From an uncultured Lachnospiraceae bacterium (GTDB taxonomy: Bacteria > Bacillota > Clostridia > Lachnospirales > Lachnospiraceae): a stretch of 64,000 nucleotides of DNA. The stretch is taken from contig CAJTSH010000012.1 in the NCBI GenBank assembly GCA_910578885.1, positions 33,812 through 97,811 of the forward strand, read 5' to 3'. A program made the translations under genes and the position numbers. Positions within the stretch are counted from its first letter, which is position 1. The number at the start of each line of letters is the position of its first letter. Of this stretch, positions 1 to 7,696 are shown piece by piece. Under the pieces are notes generated by a model. It was not told the DNA's origin, made no database searches, and saw only the letters and a program-made list of their open reading frames with translations.

Positions 1-820
1 CGGTCAATTTTTCCACGACCTGTTTCGTGGCTTTTGCAACATCGCCAATCTCGTCATTCCGGTCTAAATTCTTTTTAACTTGTGTGAAGTGCAGCTCGCC
101 GTCTGCCAGCTTCTTGATTTCCTTGGTAGAGTAGGTTAACGCACTTGACATCCGTTGTACGACAATGCCGGAAACAACTGTACATAGGACAATTCCTACA
201 ATGAATAAAATGCTTAACAATAGGAAGGATTCATTGATAACCTTATCAAGGGAAGCGCGTTCTTTTGCCGCAAACACCATACCAATGATTTCATCGGGAT
301 TATCCGTTCCGACCTGATAAAGCGGAGAATAATATCCGCAGTATTCAACGCCGTATAGGTTCATCTTGGAAATAAATACATCCTCCCCGTTCTTAAGGAC
401 GCGTTCAATGATCTCTTCATCTTCTATCGGAACGCTGATCTCGCGGACGCCTTTTTCATTCTTCATAGTAGTCAGAACTTTCGTTTCGCCAAAGTAGAAG
501 GAGATATCTATTTCTGTGGACGCTTTCAGGGAATCCAGAGTAGCCTGCTGACCATACATGGACACATATCCTTTCATGAATCCGTTGGTTTCATCATATG
601 TATAAGGCTCCCCGTTAATCTTGCTGTAGCGGACAATGGTGCTCTGCGTATAGGTGTTCAGGTTATCCTTCATGCCGTTGATTCCAGACTGATTTAATTT
701 GAGCTCACCGACAAAGGTTACAGAAATACCTAATATCAGCATCGGCAGGATAACAAGCGCCAGCACCCGCAGACGAAAGCCGCCAATTCGTTTGGTTCGT
801 TCTTTCTGTTGTTTTTTCAT
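1..820 (-). CDS. Methyl-accepting chemotaxis protein, N-terminal part (cut by window edge)
   Basis: The reading frame runs from ATG at 820 back through base 1 without a stop, so the C-terminal signalling domain lies outside the window. An AGGAGG ribosome binding site precedes the start. Visible order: short basic N-terminus, first membrane helix (about residues 14-35), an extracellular Cache-like sensor of about 150 residues, a second helix near residues 205-225, then the beginning of a HAMP linker. This is the layout of a transmembrane chemoreceptor that senses an external ligand and controls CheA. It is divergent from the flagellar genes to its right and has its own sigma-A-type promoter. 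The ligand cannot be inferred. The family call rests on architecture because the diagnostic signalling hairpin is missing here. Confidence 0.8.
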   Translation of the reverse strand, partial: MKKQQKERTKRIGGFRLRVLALVILPMLILGISVTFVGELKLNQSGINGMKDNLNTYTQSTIVRYSKINGEPYTYDETNGFMKGYVSMYGQQATLDSLKASTEIDISFYFGETKVLTTMKNEKGVREISVPIEDEEIIERVLKNGEDVFISKMNLYGVEYCGYYSPLYQVGTDNPDEIIGMVFAAKERASLDKVINESFLLLSILFIVGIVLCTVVSGIVVQRMSSALTYSTKEIKKLADGELHFTQVKKNLDRNDEIGDVAKATKQVVEKLT

Positions 821-857
821 GATGTGTCCTCCTCTTAAGTCCCATTTTTATATATCT

Positions 858-886
858 ATGATACCAGACTTTTTAGAAAAACTCAA
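858..886 (-). promoter_or_regulatory. Sigma-A promoter for the chemoreceptor
   Basis: Read on the minus strand: -35 TTGAGT, 17-nt spacer, -10 TATCAT, ending about 38 nt before the chemoreceptor ATG. Both hexamers are 5/6 or better with ideal spacing. Confidence 0.6.
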
Positions 887-908
887 TCATTTGAACCGTG
901 TTATGACT

Positions 909-935
909 TAAGTTTTTGTATATTTTAACCGACAT
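909..935 (+). promoter_or_regulatory. Probable sigma-D (FliA-type) promoter for the repeat protein
   Basis: TAAG, 15-nt spacer, ACCGACAT. The flagellar sigma consensus is TAAA-N15-GCCGATAT. The half sites and spacing match the much better copy upstream of flagellin at 4143-4169. It lies about 70 nt before the start at 1008. Confidence 0.55.
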
Positions 936-1007
936 ATGAAGTAGAAATTTATTTGTGTGAAGATGAAGATTACAGGGCGCACATTTTAAGCAATTGGAGG
1001 AAATTGA

Positions 1008-4000
1008 ATGAAGATAGAAAATGCGGTATTGCCGGATATTCTGCCAAAGATTGGCGGTGCAGAGAAAAGAGAAGAGAAGGAGCTGTCATCTGCGGGCATG
1101 CAGACAACCTTCACAATAGACAGTGCAGTAAGGAAGAACGGGATATTTAAGGATGCTGTCTATGATAAGCCCAAGCAGGATGCGGAAACTATCATGGAAG
1201 ATATAGCGAGTCAGGCGCAGGAGAAGGATGCGGTCACGATGAAGAACGAAATGCTCTTTGCGGTTGACACCACTTCTTCGGAGGATGCAAAGAGAATAGA
1301 GGAAGATGGATTTTCGTTAGTGGATACTAAGATTGAAACCGTGGTAACAGAGACGGATAAAATCAAGATGCAGCTTGCAAAAGCAGGAGTAGATATTAGT
1401 ATATTCGGGGATGATCTGTCAAAGGAGCAATTGGAAGAATTGGCAGGTAATGAGGCAGCGGCAATACAAATGGCACAGGAAATGGCGGCGATGGATTTGC
1501 CGGTGACTGAGGATAATCTGGAAGAGTCAATAGAAGGGCTGGAGATGGCGAAGGAGTTATCTGCGCCAACCGAAGGAACCATAAAATATATGTTGGACAA
1601 TGAGCTGGAGCCTACCATTGAAAATCTCTACAAAGCAGAGTACAGCGGAAGCAGCAGCTATCAAAAACCCGGAGAGAATGTAGCTTATGATGGTTTAGAA
1701 GAGCAGATTACGTCAGTGATTGAAGAGGCAGGACTTGCAGTAACCGAGGACGCGTTGGCGGACGGCAGATGGCTGATTGACAATGAAATTCCTCTTACGC
1801 CGGAAAACCTTGCCTACATGCAGGATTTAAAGGGACTTGAACTTCCGGCAGAAGAGCAGGCGGTTATGGAAGCGATGGCAAGAGCCGTTGCAGAGGGGGG
1901 GCGTCCTAAAGACGGAGTGCTGATGGAAGGATATACTCTGGCTGAAAAAGCAGAGGCGGCAGCACAGACATTGGAGGAGGTAAGCGATGCATCTCTGGCC
2001 TGGCTGGTAGAAAATGATATGGAGCTTACTATCGCCAATTTACGTAAAGCCGAAGCAGCGGCTGCGGCGGGCAGCGCACAGGGGGGGGCTGTCAGTGCCG
2101 AGAAGGAGCTGGCGCTTTTAACGGCGCACAGGCAGTTGGAGGAAGCGAGACTGGCTATGAGTGCGCAGGCAAATTATTCTCTGTTAAAACAGGGGATTTC
2201 CATAGACACGAAGCCTTTAGTTGAATTGGTGGACGCATTGCGGGAGCAGGAAAACAGTTACTATCAGCAGATGCTTGCGCAGGAGGGGATTCCGACAACA
2301 GAGGAGAATATCGCTGTTTACCGGCAGACTACGGAAACGGTGGAAGCCTTAAAGGGGGTTCCGGCATATACGCTTGGGATTCCCGAAGCAGACGAAGCGG
2401 ATTTAGAAGGTCTGTATGAAGCCGGAAAGGAACTGCAGGAGTCCTTGAAGAAGGCTGGAGAAAGCTATGAGACTATGATGACGGCGCCGAGACGGGATAT
2501 GGGCGATTCTATACAGAAGGCGTTTGCGAATGTCGATGATATTTTAACGGATCTTGGACTGGAAACTTCTCCGGCAAATGAGCGGGCGGTACGCATTCTG
2601 GCATATAACCGTCTGGAAATCACAGAAGAGTCCGTATTACAGATGAAAGCAAAGGATGAGGCGGTGCAAAGATGTTTCCGCAATCTGACGCCGTCCGTTG
2701 TTCGGGAAATGATAAAAGAGGGAGTTAATCCTTTGGATATGAGCATTGATGAGCTGAACCGGAAGGCTGTGGAAATTAAAACGGAGCTTGGTACCGAAGA
2801 GGAAGAGCGTTTTTCCAAATATTTGTGGAAATTAGATCAAAATAAAGCAATCGGCGAAGAAGAGCGGAGCGCATTTCTTGGAATTTATCGTTTGATTACA
2901 CAGGTAGAGAAAACGGATGGAGCTGCAATTGGCGCGCTGATGGAGCAGGGCAGTGAATTTACCATGAGAAATCTTTTGACGCAGGTTCGTTCTGGGAAAC
3001 ACGGGCAGAAGGAATATACTGTGGATGATGAGTTCGGCGGAGTAGCTTCTGCTAAGCAGGGGCTTTCCATAACAGAACAGATTGAGAAGGGATATCAGGC
3101 AGATTGCGTCCGGGATGTTTTGGATTACTTGACGCCTGATAAGCTCGGCGGGCTTATGGATGACGAGGGCTGGCTGGATCTGACGCCGGAGCAGTTAGCA
3201 CAGAAGCTGGCAGGAGTTACCGCAGAGAAGGATACAGCGGATACGGAGTTAGAACAGGCATACATAAATGAGAAGGTCGCAGATTTAGAAGCCTGTAAGA
3301 AGGCGCCGGAAGAGGTTTATCAGATGTTGTTAGACTGTGATATGCCGTCTACTGTACAGAATGTCCTCGCCGCATACGAGATGTTAGAGAACCGCAATGA
3401 CGCATTCCGCAAGTTCTTCCAAAATCATCCGGCAGCGAAAGGGAATCAGGCAGAAGAGCTTGCCGAGATAAAACAGCAGATTTTAGAGAAGTTTGCAGAA
3501 TCGGTGAAAACACCGGAAGAGATGGCGAAAGCACAAGAGGCGCTTGCTGATACGGCAGAGAATGTGATGAAGACCATGATAAATGAGAGTGAAGACGTGA
3601 CCGGTCTGGACATCCGCCAGATGAAGCTGTTAAATACACAGATTGCGATTGGGACTGCTCAGGTAAAGGAAGAAAAATACGCAATTCCGGTTTTGGTAGG
3701 AGATGAGATTACGAATATTTCCTTAAAGATCGTCAGGGGAAAGGAAAAGAAGGGACTGGTGGATATTACATTCTCCACAGACCGTCTCGGTCAGGTCACA
3801 GCCAGATTTTCTTGTGAGCAATCTGGCGTCCGCGGATATGTGGCGGCAGAGAGGGAAGAAACAACAAAACTTTTAGAGCAGAATGCAGAGGCGTTAGCAG
3901 ATAATATCTCGGAAGAGGGGGAAGCGGATATCCGTTATCTGACCGCAGAGAAGCTGAATACATCTGTCTTAAAGGGCGGCGATACGCAGGAACAGCCGGA

Positions 4001-4088
4001 AGCGGGAACCAAAGAGTATGCGGTGCAGACTAAGACCCTGTATCATGTGGCAGAGAGCTTTATACGTTTGGTAAAATGTCTTGTATAG
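1008..4088 (+). CDS. Large flagellar-associated repeat protein with FliK-like C-terminal domain (DUF6240-type)
   Basis: A 1026-residue acidic, mostly helical protein with no signal peptide or membrane segment. At least seven copies of a degenerate motif of the form P-x-T-x-E-N-L-x-x-A are spread through the first 850 residues (for example PVTEDNLEESIEGLE, EPTIENLYKAE, PLTPENLAYM, PTTEENIAVY, PSTVQNVLAAYEML). The last 130 residues contain a beta-rich segment with DITFSTDRLGQVTARFSC, which resembles the C-terminal domain of FliK hook-length control proteins. I believe the family is DUF6240, seen near flagellin genes in Lachnospiraceae, but that is from memory. The start follows TTGGAGGAAATTGA. 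A sigma-D-like promoter upstream and flagellin downstream support a flagellar job, perhaps hook length or export substrate switching. That role is inferred. Confidence 0.65.
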   Translation: MKIENAVLPDILPKIGGAEKREEKELSSAGMQTTFTIDSAVRKNGIFKDAVYDKPKQDAETIMEDIASQAQEKDAVTMKNEMLFAVDTTSSEDAKRIEEDGFSLVDTKIETVVTETDKIKMQLAKAGVDISIFGDDLSKEQLEELAGNEAAAIQMAQEMAAMDLPVTEDNLEESIEGLEMAKELSAPTEGTIKYMLDNELEPTIENLYKAEYSGSSSYQKPGENVAYDGLEEQITSVIEEAGLAVTEDALADGRWLIDNEIPLTPENLAYMQDLKGLELPAEEQAVMEAMARAVAEGGRPKDGVLMEGYTLAEKAEAAAQTLEEVSDASLAWLVENDMELTIANLRKAEAAAAAGSAQGGAVSAEKELALLTAHRQLEEARLAMSAQANYSLLKQGISIDTKPLVELVDALREQENSYYQQMLAQEGIPTTEENIAVYRQTTETVEALKGVPAYTLGIPEADEADLEGLYEAGKELQESLKKAGESYETMMTAPRRDMGDSIQKAFANVDDILTDLGLETSPANERAVRILAYNRLEITEESVLQMKAKDEAVQRCFRNLTPSVVREMIKEGVNPLDMSIDELNRKAVEIKTELGTEEEERFSKYLWKLDQNKAIGEEERSAFLGIYRLITQVEKTDGAAIGALMEQGSEFTMRNLLTQVRSGKHGQKEYTVDDEFGGVASAKQGLSITEQIEKGYQADCVRDVLDYLTPDKLGGLMDDEGWLDLTPEQLAQKLAGVTAEKDTADTELEQAYINEKVADLEACKKAPEEVYQMLLDCDMPSTVQNVLAAYEMLENRNDAFRKFFQNHPAAKGNQAEELAEIKQQILEKFAESVKTPEEMAKAQEALADTAENVMKTMINESEDVTGLDIRQMKLLNTQIAIGTAQVKEEKYAIPVLVGDEITNISLKIVRGKEKKGLVDITFSTDRLGQVTARFSCEQSGVRGYVAAEREETTKLLEQNAEALADNISEEGEADIRYLTAEKLNTSVLKGGDTQEQPEAGTKEYAVQTKTLYHVAESFIRLVKCLV

Positions 4089-4142
4089 AAGGGATTTTAA
4101 CAATCACAGCATGAATAGGAACCAAAGATTTGAAAAGAATCT

Positions 4143-4169
4143 TAAGCGTCGGAGAAAAAGAGCCGATAT
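4143..4169 (+). promoter_or_regulatory. Sigma-D promoter of flagellin
   Basis: TAAG, exactly 15 nt, then GCCGATAT: a near-perfect match to the sigma-D/FliA consensus. It ends 34 nt before the flagellin ATG, leaving a short leader with GAGG at 4193. Confidence 0.85.
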
Positions 4170-4203
4170 ATAGGATAATGAAAAGAAAGAACGAGGTATT
4201 TCC

Positions 4204-5907
4204 ATGAAAGTTAATTATAATATGTCAGCGATAATAACCAATAATCAGCTTCTTCGGACGGAGAATAAGCTGTCGGCTGCAATGGAGAGGCTTTCATCCG
4301 GCTTCAAGCTTAACCATGCGAAGGATGATGCTGCGGGAATGGCGATTTCCAATAAGATGCAGTTACAGATCGATGGACTGGATCAGGCGTCTCAAAATGC
4401 ATCGAACGGAGCTTCCGTACTGCAGACTGCGGACGGAGCGCTGGATGAGGTGACAAGCCTTCTTCAGCGTATGAGAGAGTTGGCTGTTCAGGCGGCGAAC
4501 GATACGAACACGCTGGATGAGAGAACATCCATTCAGGAAGAAATTGATTCCCTGCGGGAAGAAGTAGACCGTGTGTCAAAGGATACAGAGTTTAACAGCA
4601 AGACGCTGCTGGACGGAAGCTTGGATAACAGAGTATATGGGAAGAATGTGACCAGACTTTCGGCGTCTGCTTATGTAGATTCGGGAATGTACAATCTGAC
4701 AGTCGATGCACCTGCTGAAAAGTGCACAATGACTGCCGGAAATGCTGCGTTTACCGATATGACCGCAGAAATCGGTGTAGAGGGTGTGCTGTCTATCAAC
4801 GGAGCTCTGATAGAGATTTCCGCAAAAGATACCTATGAAGATGTCTATGCGAAGATCCGCGATGGGGCAGAAGTCGGAGAAGCCGAGGCAAATATCACCG
4901 CAAACGGCGAACTGAGTATTACTACTGCAAAGTACGGTTCAAATGCACAGATTGAGGTTGCTGTAAGTAATGAAGATTTAGCAACAGCATTAGGGCTCGA
5001 TACAAAAGAGCCAATCATGATTGGCGGGCAGTTGACAGCCGGAGCGGCTGTTGGTCCTGCAACAAATGCAATAGGTGAAACAGGAAGCGTGGTTGTGAAT
5101 GGCGTTGCCGTTGAAATTGATGCGGCAGATACCTATGAGGACGTCATTGAAAAAATAAATGAGGCGCTTGAAGACAAGGAGATTCAGGTAGAAATGGCGG
5201 CAGGAGGAGAAATAAGCTTTTTGCCGGTGAAAAAAGAGAATGACGAGACATTAAGACTGGATGTCAGTGTTGCATTCAGCAGCGATGATTTGGCAGCGGC
5301 ATTCGGTTTTTCATCCAAGGCGCCTACGGTTTTATCGGGTGTTGATGCGGAACTGACCTTGGGGAATGGATTTGGAGCCAGTGCGACCGTATCGGCAGAT
5401 GGAAATAGAATCGTGATATCGGATAAGAGCGGATTTGAGTTCTCGTTTTTAATTAACGAGGGATTTCCGGCGGCAGGCGGAGACGGGGATCTTGAATTTG
5501 AAGTGACGGAGATTGGTGCAATGACGCTTCAGATTGGTGCGAATCAATATCAGACGATGGATATCAGACTTCCAAAGCTGGATGCTGAAATGTTGTATCT
5601 GGATCAAGTAGACGTTACAACGGTACGCGGCGGCGATAAGGCGATTGTTGAATTGGATAAGTCGCTTGACAAGCTGTTAAGTGTCCGCGCACAAATCGGT
5701 GCGTATGAGAACCGGTTGGATTATGCGGTTGCTTCTTTGGATCAGACGAGTGAAAATATGACGGCTGCCCTCGCTAGAATTAAGGATACGGACATGGCGG
5801 CAGAAATGTCGGAATTTACACAGCAGAATGTATTGGAGCAGGCGGCGATTTCCGTACTGACTCAGGCAAATGATCTGCCGCAGCAGACATTGCAGCTCCT
5901 GCAATAG
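4204..5907 (+). CDS. hag: Flagellin
   Basis: The 567-residue filament subunit is exported by the flagellar type III system. The conserved N-terminal D0/D1 region (residues 1-140) has MKVNYNMSAIITNNQL, LSSGFKLNHAKDDAAGMAIS and the MRELAVQAANDT stretch. The conserved C-terminal region (from about 485) has the VRAQIGAYENRLDYA helix and ends LTQANDLPQQTLQLLQ. The middle 330 residues are the variable surface domain. They carry two related blocks, each with a DTYEDV segment (near residues 220 and 310) followed by an acidic DLA-A-G-A helix, like flagellin IN motifs. The strong sigma-D promoter, and a FliS-like gene 9 nt downstream, show a flagellin-chaperone pair. Confidence 0.96.
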   Translation: MKVNYNMSAIITNNQLLRTENKLSAAMERLSSGFKLNHAKDDAAGMAISNKMQLQIDGLDQASQNASNGASVLQTADGALDEVTSLLQRMRELAVQAANDTNTLDERTSIQEEIDSLREEVDRVSKDTEFNSKTLLDGSLDNRVYGKNVTRLSASAYVDSGMYNLTVDAPAEKCTMTAGNAAFTDMTAEIGVEGVLSINGALIEISAKDTYEDVYAKIRDGAEVGEAEANITANGELSITTAKYGSNAQIEVAVSNEDLATALGLDTKEPIMIGGQLTAGAAVGPATNAIGETGSVVVNGVAVEIDAADTYEDVIEKINEALEDKEIQVEMAAGGEISFLPVKKENDETLRLDVSVAFSSDDLAAAFGFSSKAPTVLSGVDAELTLGNGFGASATVSADGNRIVISDKSGFEFSFLINEGFPAAGGDGDLEFEVTEIGAMTLQIGANQYQTMDIRLPKLDAEMLYLDQVDVTTVRGGDKAIVELDKSLDKLLSVRAQIGAYENRLDYAVASLDQTSENMTAALARIKDTDMAAEMSEFTQQNVLEQAAISVLTQANDLPQQTLQLLQ

Positions 5908-5916
5908 AGGTAAAAT

Positions 5917-6393
5917 ATGGACGCAGAAAAGAAACGGGAATTTACCAGACGAATCAGCCAGAGCAACCGAAGTGAGCTGGTCGTAATTCAGTATGAAATA
6001 TTTTATGCTTATATGGAGGATGCGAAAGCAGCACATGAGACCGGAGATTACGAGAGCTTTCGGGAGGCAATCCGTAAGGGAGACCGTGTGCTGGCGGAAT
6101 TGTCAGAAACTCTTGATTTTCAATATGAGCTTGCCGGTCAGCTCTATGCGCTCTATGACTTTTCGAAAAGGGCGTTGATGCGGTGTATTGTCAAGAAGGA
6201 ATGTCAGGGGATAGAGGATGCAAAAAAGGCTCTGGATCCGCTTTATGCCGCCTTTGTACAGGTGGCTGCGCAGGATACGTCAGAGCCCTTGATGCAAAAT
6301 ACCCAGCAGGTTTATGCGGGTATGACTTACGGAAAACAAAATTTAAAAGAGAGCTTTCAGGAGCCAGAAACTTCCAGAGGATTCTTTGCATAA
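5917..6393 (+). CDS. fliS: FliS-like flagellin chaperone
   Basis: A 158-residue all-helical protein starting 9 nt after the flagellin stop, with GAGG just before the ATG. It has the FliS-family layout: an opening helix RISQSNRSELVVIQYEIF, an acidic A-x-x-x-x-GDYESFR turn, a central LDFQYELAGQLYALYDF helix and a long final helix. Canonical FliS binds the C-terminal helix of flagellin and keeps it unpolymerised until export. The immediate linkage to flagellin supports this. It is longer than typical FliS (about 125-135) because of a loose C-terminal tail. Its last 37 nt overlap the end of yaaL on the other strand. Confidence 0.75.
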   Translation: MDAEKKREFTRRISQSNRSELVVIQYEIFYAYMEDAKAAHETGDYESFREAIRKGDRVLAELSETLDFQYELAGQLYALYDFSKRALMRCIVKKECQGIEDAKKALDPLYAAFVQVAAQDTSEPLMQNTQQVYAGMTYGKQNLKESFQEPETSRGFFA

Positions 6394-6611
6394 GAATCCT
6401 CTATTTGTTTGAGTCTGCCCAGCAGGAATTTGTACCGGAGCTGCATGGCATTCACCTCATAGATGTAAGAATCAATCAAGTCCGGGTCCACGACATTCTG
6501 GAAATTTGCATAGGCAGAATCCAGATTATTTTTTGTCTGTGTCAATTCTGCCAGTAGAACTGCATAATGTTCATCATAAGTTTTTGAACGTCTGATTATT
6601 TGAAACAACAA
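6357..6611 (-). CDS. yaaL: YaaL-family protein (DUF2508)
   Basis: A small acidic helical protein of unknown function with the family signature: an E-x-T-K-x-N-L-D-x-A helix, then DPDLIDSYIYEVNAMQLRY and a final LGRLKQIE helix. The longest frame opens at 6665, but that ATG overlaps the only good -10 (TATACT on the minus strand, 6652-6657). I prefer TTG at 6611, preceded by AAGGTAGGG, giving about 84 residues, the usual family size. In many Clostridia yaaL sits in line with recR and bofA. Here it points away from bofA and its 3' end overlaps the FliS-like gene tail to tail. Confidence 0.7.
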   Translation of the reverse strand: MLFQIIRRSKTYDEHYAVLLAELTQTKNNLDSAYANFQNVVDPDLIDSYIYEVNAMQLRYKFLLGRLKQIEDSYAKNPLEVSGS

Positions 6612-6685
6612 TATCCCTACCTTCTTTTGGAGGAAAAACCTCTTTTTACTAAGTATAATCATCACGAATCGATTCTATACAGAAT

Positions 6686-6714
6686 TTGGAATATTTTTTT
6701 TCCAGAAGTATATA
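6686..6714 (+). promoter_or_regulatory. Probable bofA promoter
   Basis: TTGGAA, 17 nt, TATATA, ending 36 nt before the bofA ATG. It is a moderate sigma-A-like match, and a T-rich spacer runs through it. Confidence 0.4.
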
Positions 6715-6750
6715 TTTAATACGAAAAAAGAGTTAGGACAGGAAAAACTT

Positions 6751-7023
6751 ATGAATAAAGAAATGGGAATTGTGGCAATATTTGTAATTTGTGTATTAGT
6801 ATTGTTGATTGGAATGATGAAGCAGAGGGCACAGGTCTTGTTTCAATTTGTAATGCGGATTGTGGTAGGAGCGGCTGCAATTTATCTTACCAATCAAATG
6901 CTTTTGGCGAACAAGAGCAGTATTGCAGTTGGAATGAATCCGTTCAGCCTGCTTACCGTCGGATTACTTGGAGCAGGGGGATACGGCTTATTGTATGGCA
7001 TTATGATTTACAAGTCATTATAA
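6751..7023 (+). CDS. bofA: Pro-sigma-K processing inhibitor BofA
   Basis: A 90-residue membrane protein with a hydrophobic N-terminal helix (residues 6-22), a second segment (about 28-50), and the family's conserved C-terminal GMNPFSLLTVGLLGAGGYGL stretch. In sporulating Firmicutes, BofA sits in the outer forespore membrane and holds the SpoIVFB protease inactive until the forespore signals. Its presence is one of the two clear markers of a sporulation-capable lineage in this window. An AGGACAGGA sequence precedes the ATG. No recR is next to it here. Confidence 0.88.
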   Translation: MNKEMGIVAIFVICVLVLLIGMMKQRAQVLFQFVMRIVVGAAAIYLTNQMLLANKSSIAVGMNPFSLLTVGLLGAGGYGLLYGIMIYKSL

Positions 7024-7067
7024 GTAGAGTATGGCGGTTTCTATTGACATTCATACATCGTTCATAC

Positions 7068-7105
7068 AAATTTTACAAAACTTTCCTGAAACGACATGGT
7101 CAAAA
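7068..7105 (+). repeat. 38-nt conserved upstream element, copy 1 (pilus operon)
   Basis: This stretch matches 55402-55439 at 35 of 38 positions, starting AAATTTTACAAAACTTTCC and ending with CGACATGG-x-CAAAA. It contains the -35-like TGGTCA of the pilus promoter. Upstream there is an 11-nt-spaced pair of TTCATACA (7052 and 7063 regions). The layout resembles a transcription-factor site reaching the -35 box. Confidence 0.6.
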
Positions 7106-7125
7106 GAAAGAAATGGGTATATAAT
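7097..7125 (+). promoter_or_regulatory. Promoter of the Tad/Flp pilus operon
   Basis: TGGTCA, 17 nt, TATAAT. The -10 is perfect and the -35 is weak (4/6) and lies inside a repeated element, as expected for an activator-dependent promoter. It is 65 nt upstream of the first pilus gene. Confidence 0.55.
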
Positions 7126-7189
7126 GCTACTTACATAGAAAACAGATAAATGTACATACAATCAACGAAGGGGGTGAGGGGTTGGAATT

Positions 7190-7696
7190 ATGATACAAGA
7201 AGGATTACTGGTGCTGCTGTTTCTGGCAGCGGTCAGTGATATAAGAACTTCGCGAATCAGTAACCGGCTGGTTTTGGCAGGACTTGGTATGGGGATTCTT
7301 TTTCGGCTATGGGAAGAAGGTCCTATTGGTGTTTTCACATTCTTTATTCATGTAACAGTTCCGATAATTGTCTTATTTATTTTATTTCTTATGCGTGTCC
7401 TAGGGGCAGGCGATATCAAATTATTTTCCGTTATTAGTGGTATATGTGGTTTTCGGGAGTGGATAGGCTGTGTGACAGCCGCTTTTATTATTGGTGCAAT
7501 ATTAGCAGTTGTACGAATGATTTATCAGAGAAATTTTAGTATGAGGATATTATGTTTGGGAATCTATATCAGAACAATTCTAACAGAGCGTAGTTTCTTT
7601 CCTTATCCGTTTGGGGCAAAGGAGCAGGAAAATACGATTCATTTCTCCATAGCAATTCTTATAGGGTATCTTGTGAATCTGGGGGTGTGTCATTGA
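7190..7696 (+). CDS. tadV: A24 prepilin peptidase (TadV/CpaA-like), first copy
   Basis: A 168-residue polytopic membrane aspartic protease that removes the leader peptide from Flp-type prepilins. The two catalytic aspartates are visible: one in AVSDIRTSRISN after the first helix (about residue 17) and one in the GAGDIK motif (about residue 75). There are no cytoplasmic zinc/methylase domains, which is normal for the short Tad form. GAGGGG precedes the ATG. It is the first gene of the pilus operon, and its stop overlaps the start of the next gene. A second peptidase lies at 14748. Confidence 0.88.
   Translation: MIQEGLLVLLFLAAVSDIRTSRISNRLVLAGLGMGILFRLWEEGPIGVFTFFIHVTVPIIVLFILFLMRVLGAGDIKLFSVISGICGFREWIGCVTAAFIIGAILAVVRMIYQRNFSMRILCLGIYIRTILTERSFFPYPFGAKEQENTIHFSIAILIGYLVNLGVCH

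Noticed and set aside
2465..3684. Serine-rich minus-strand frames within the repeat protein
   Set aside because: Antisense to a glutamate/alanine-rich gene. Typical shadow composition.
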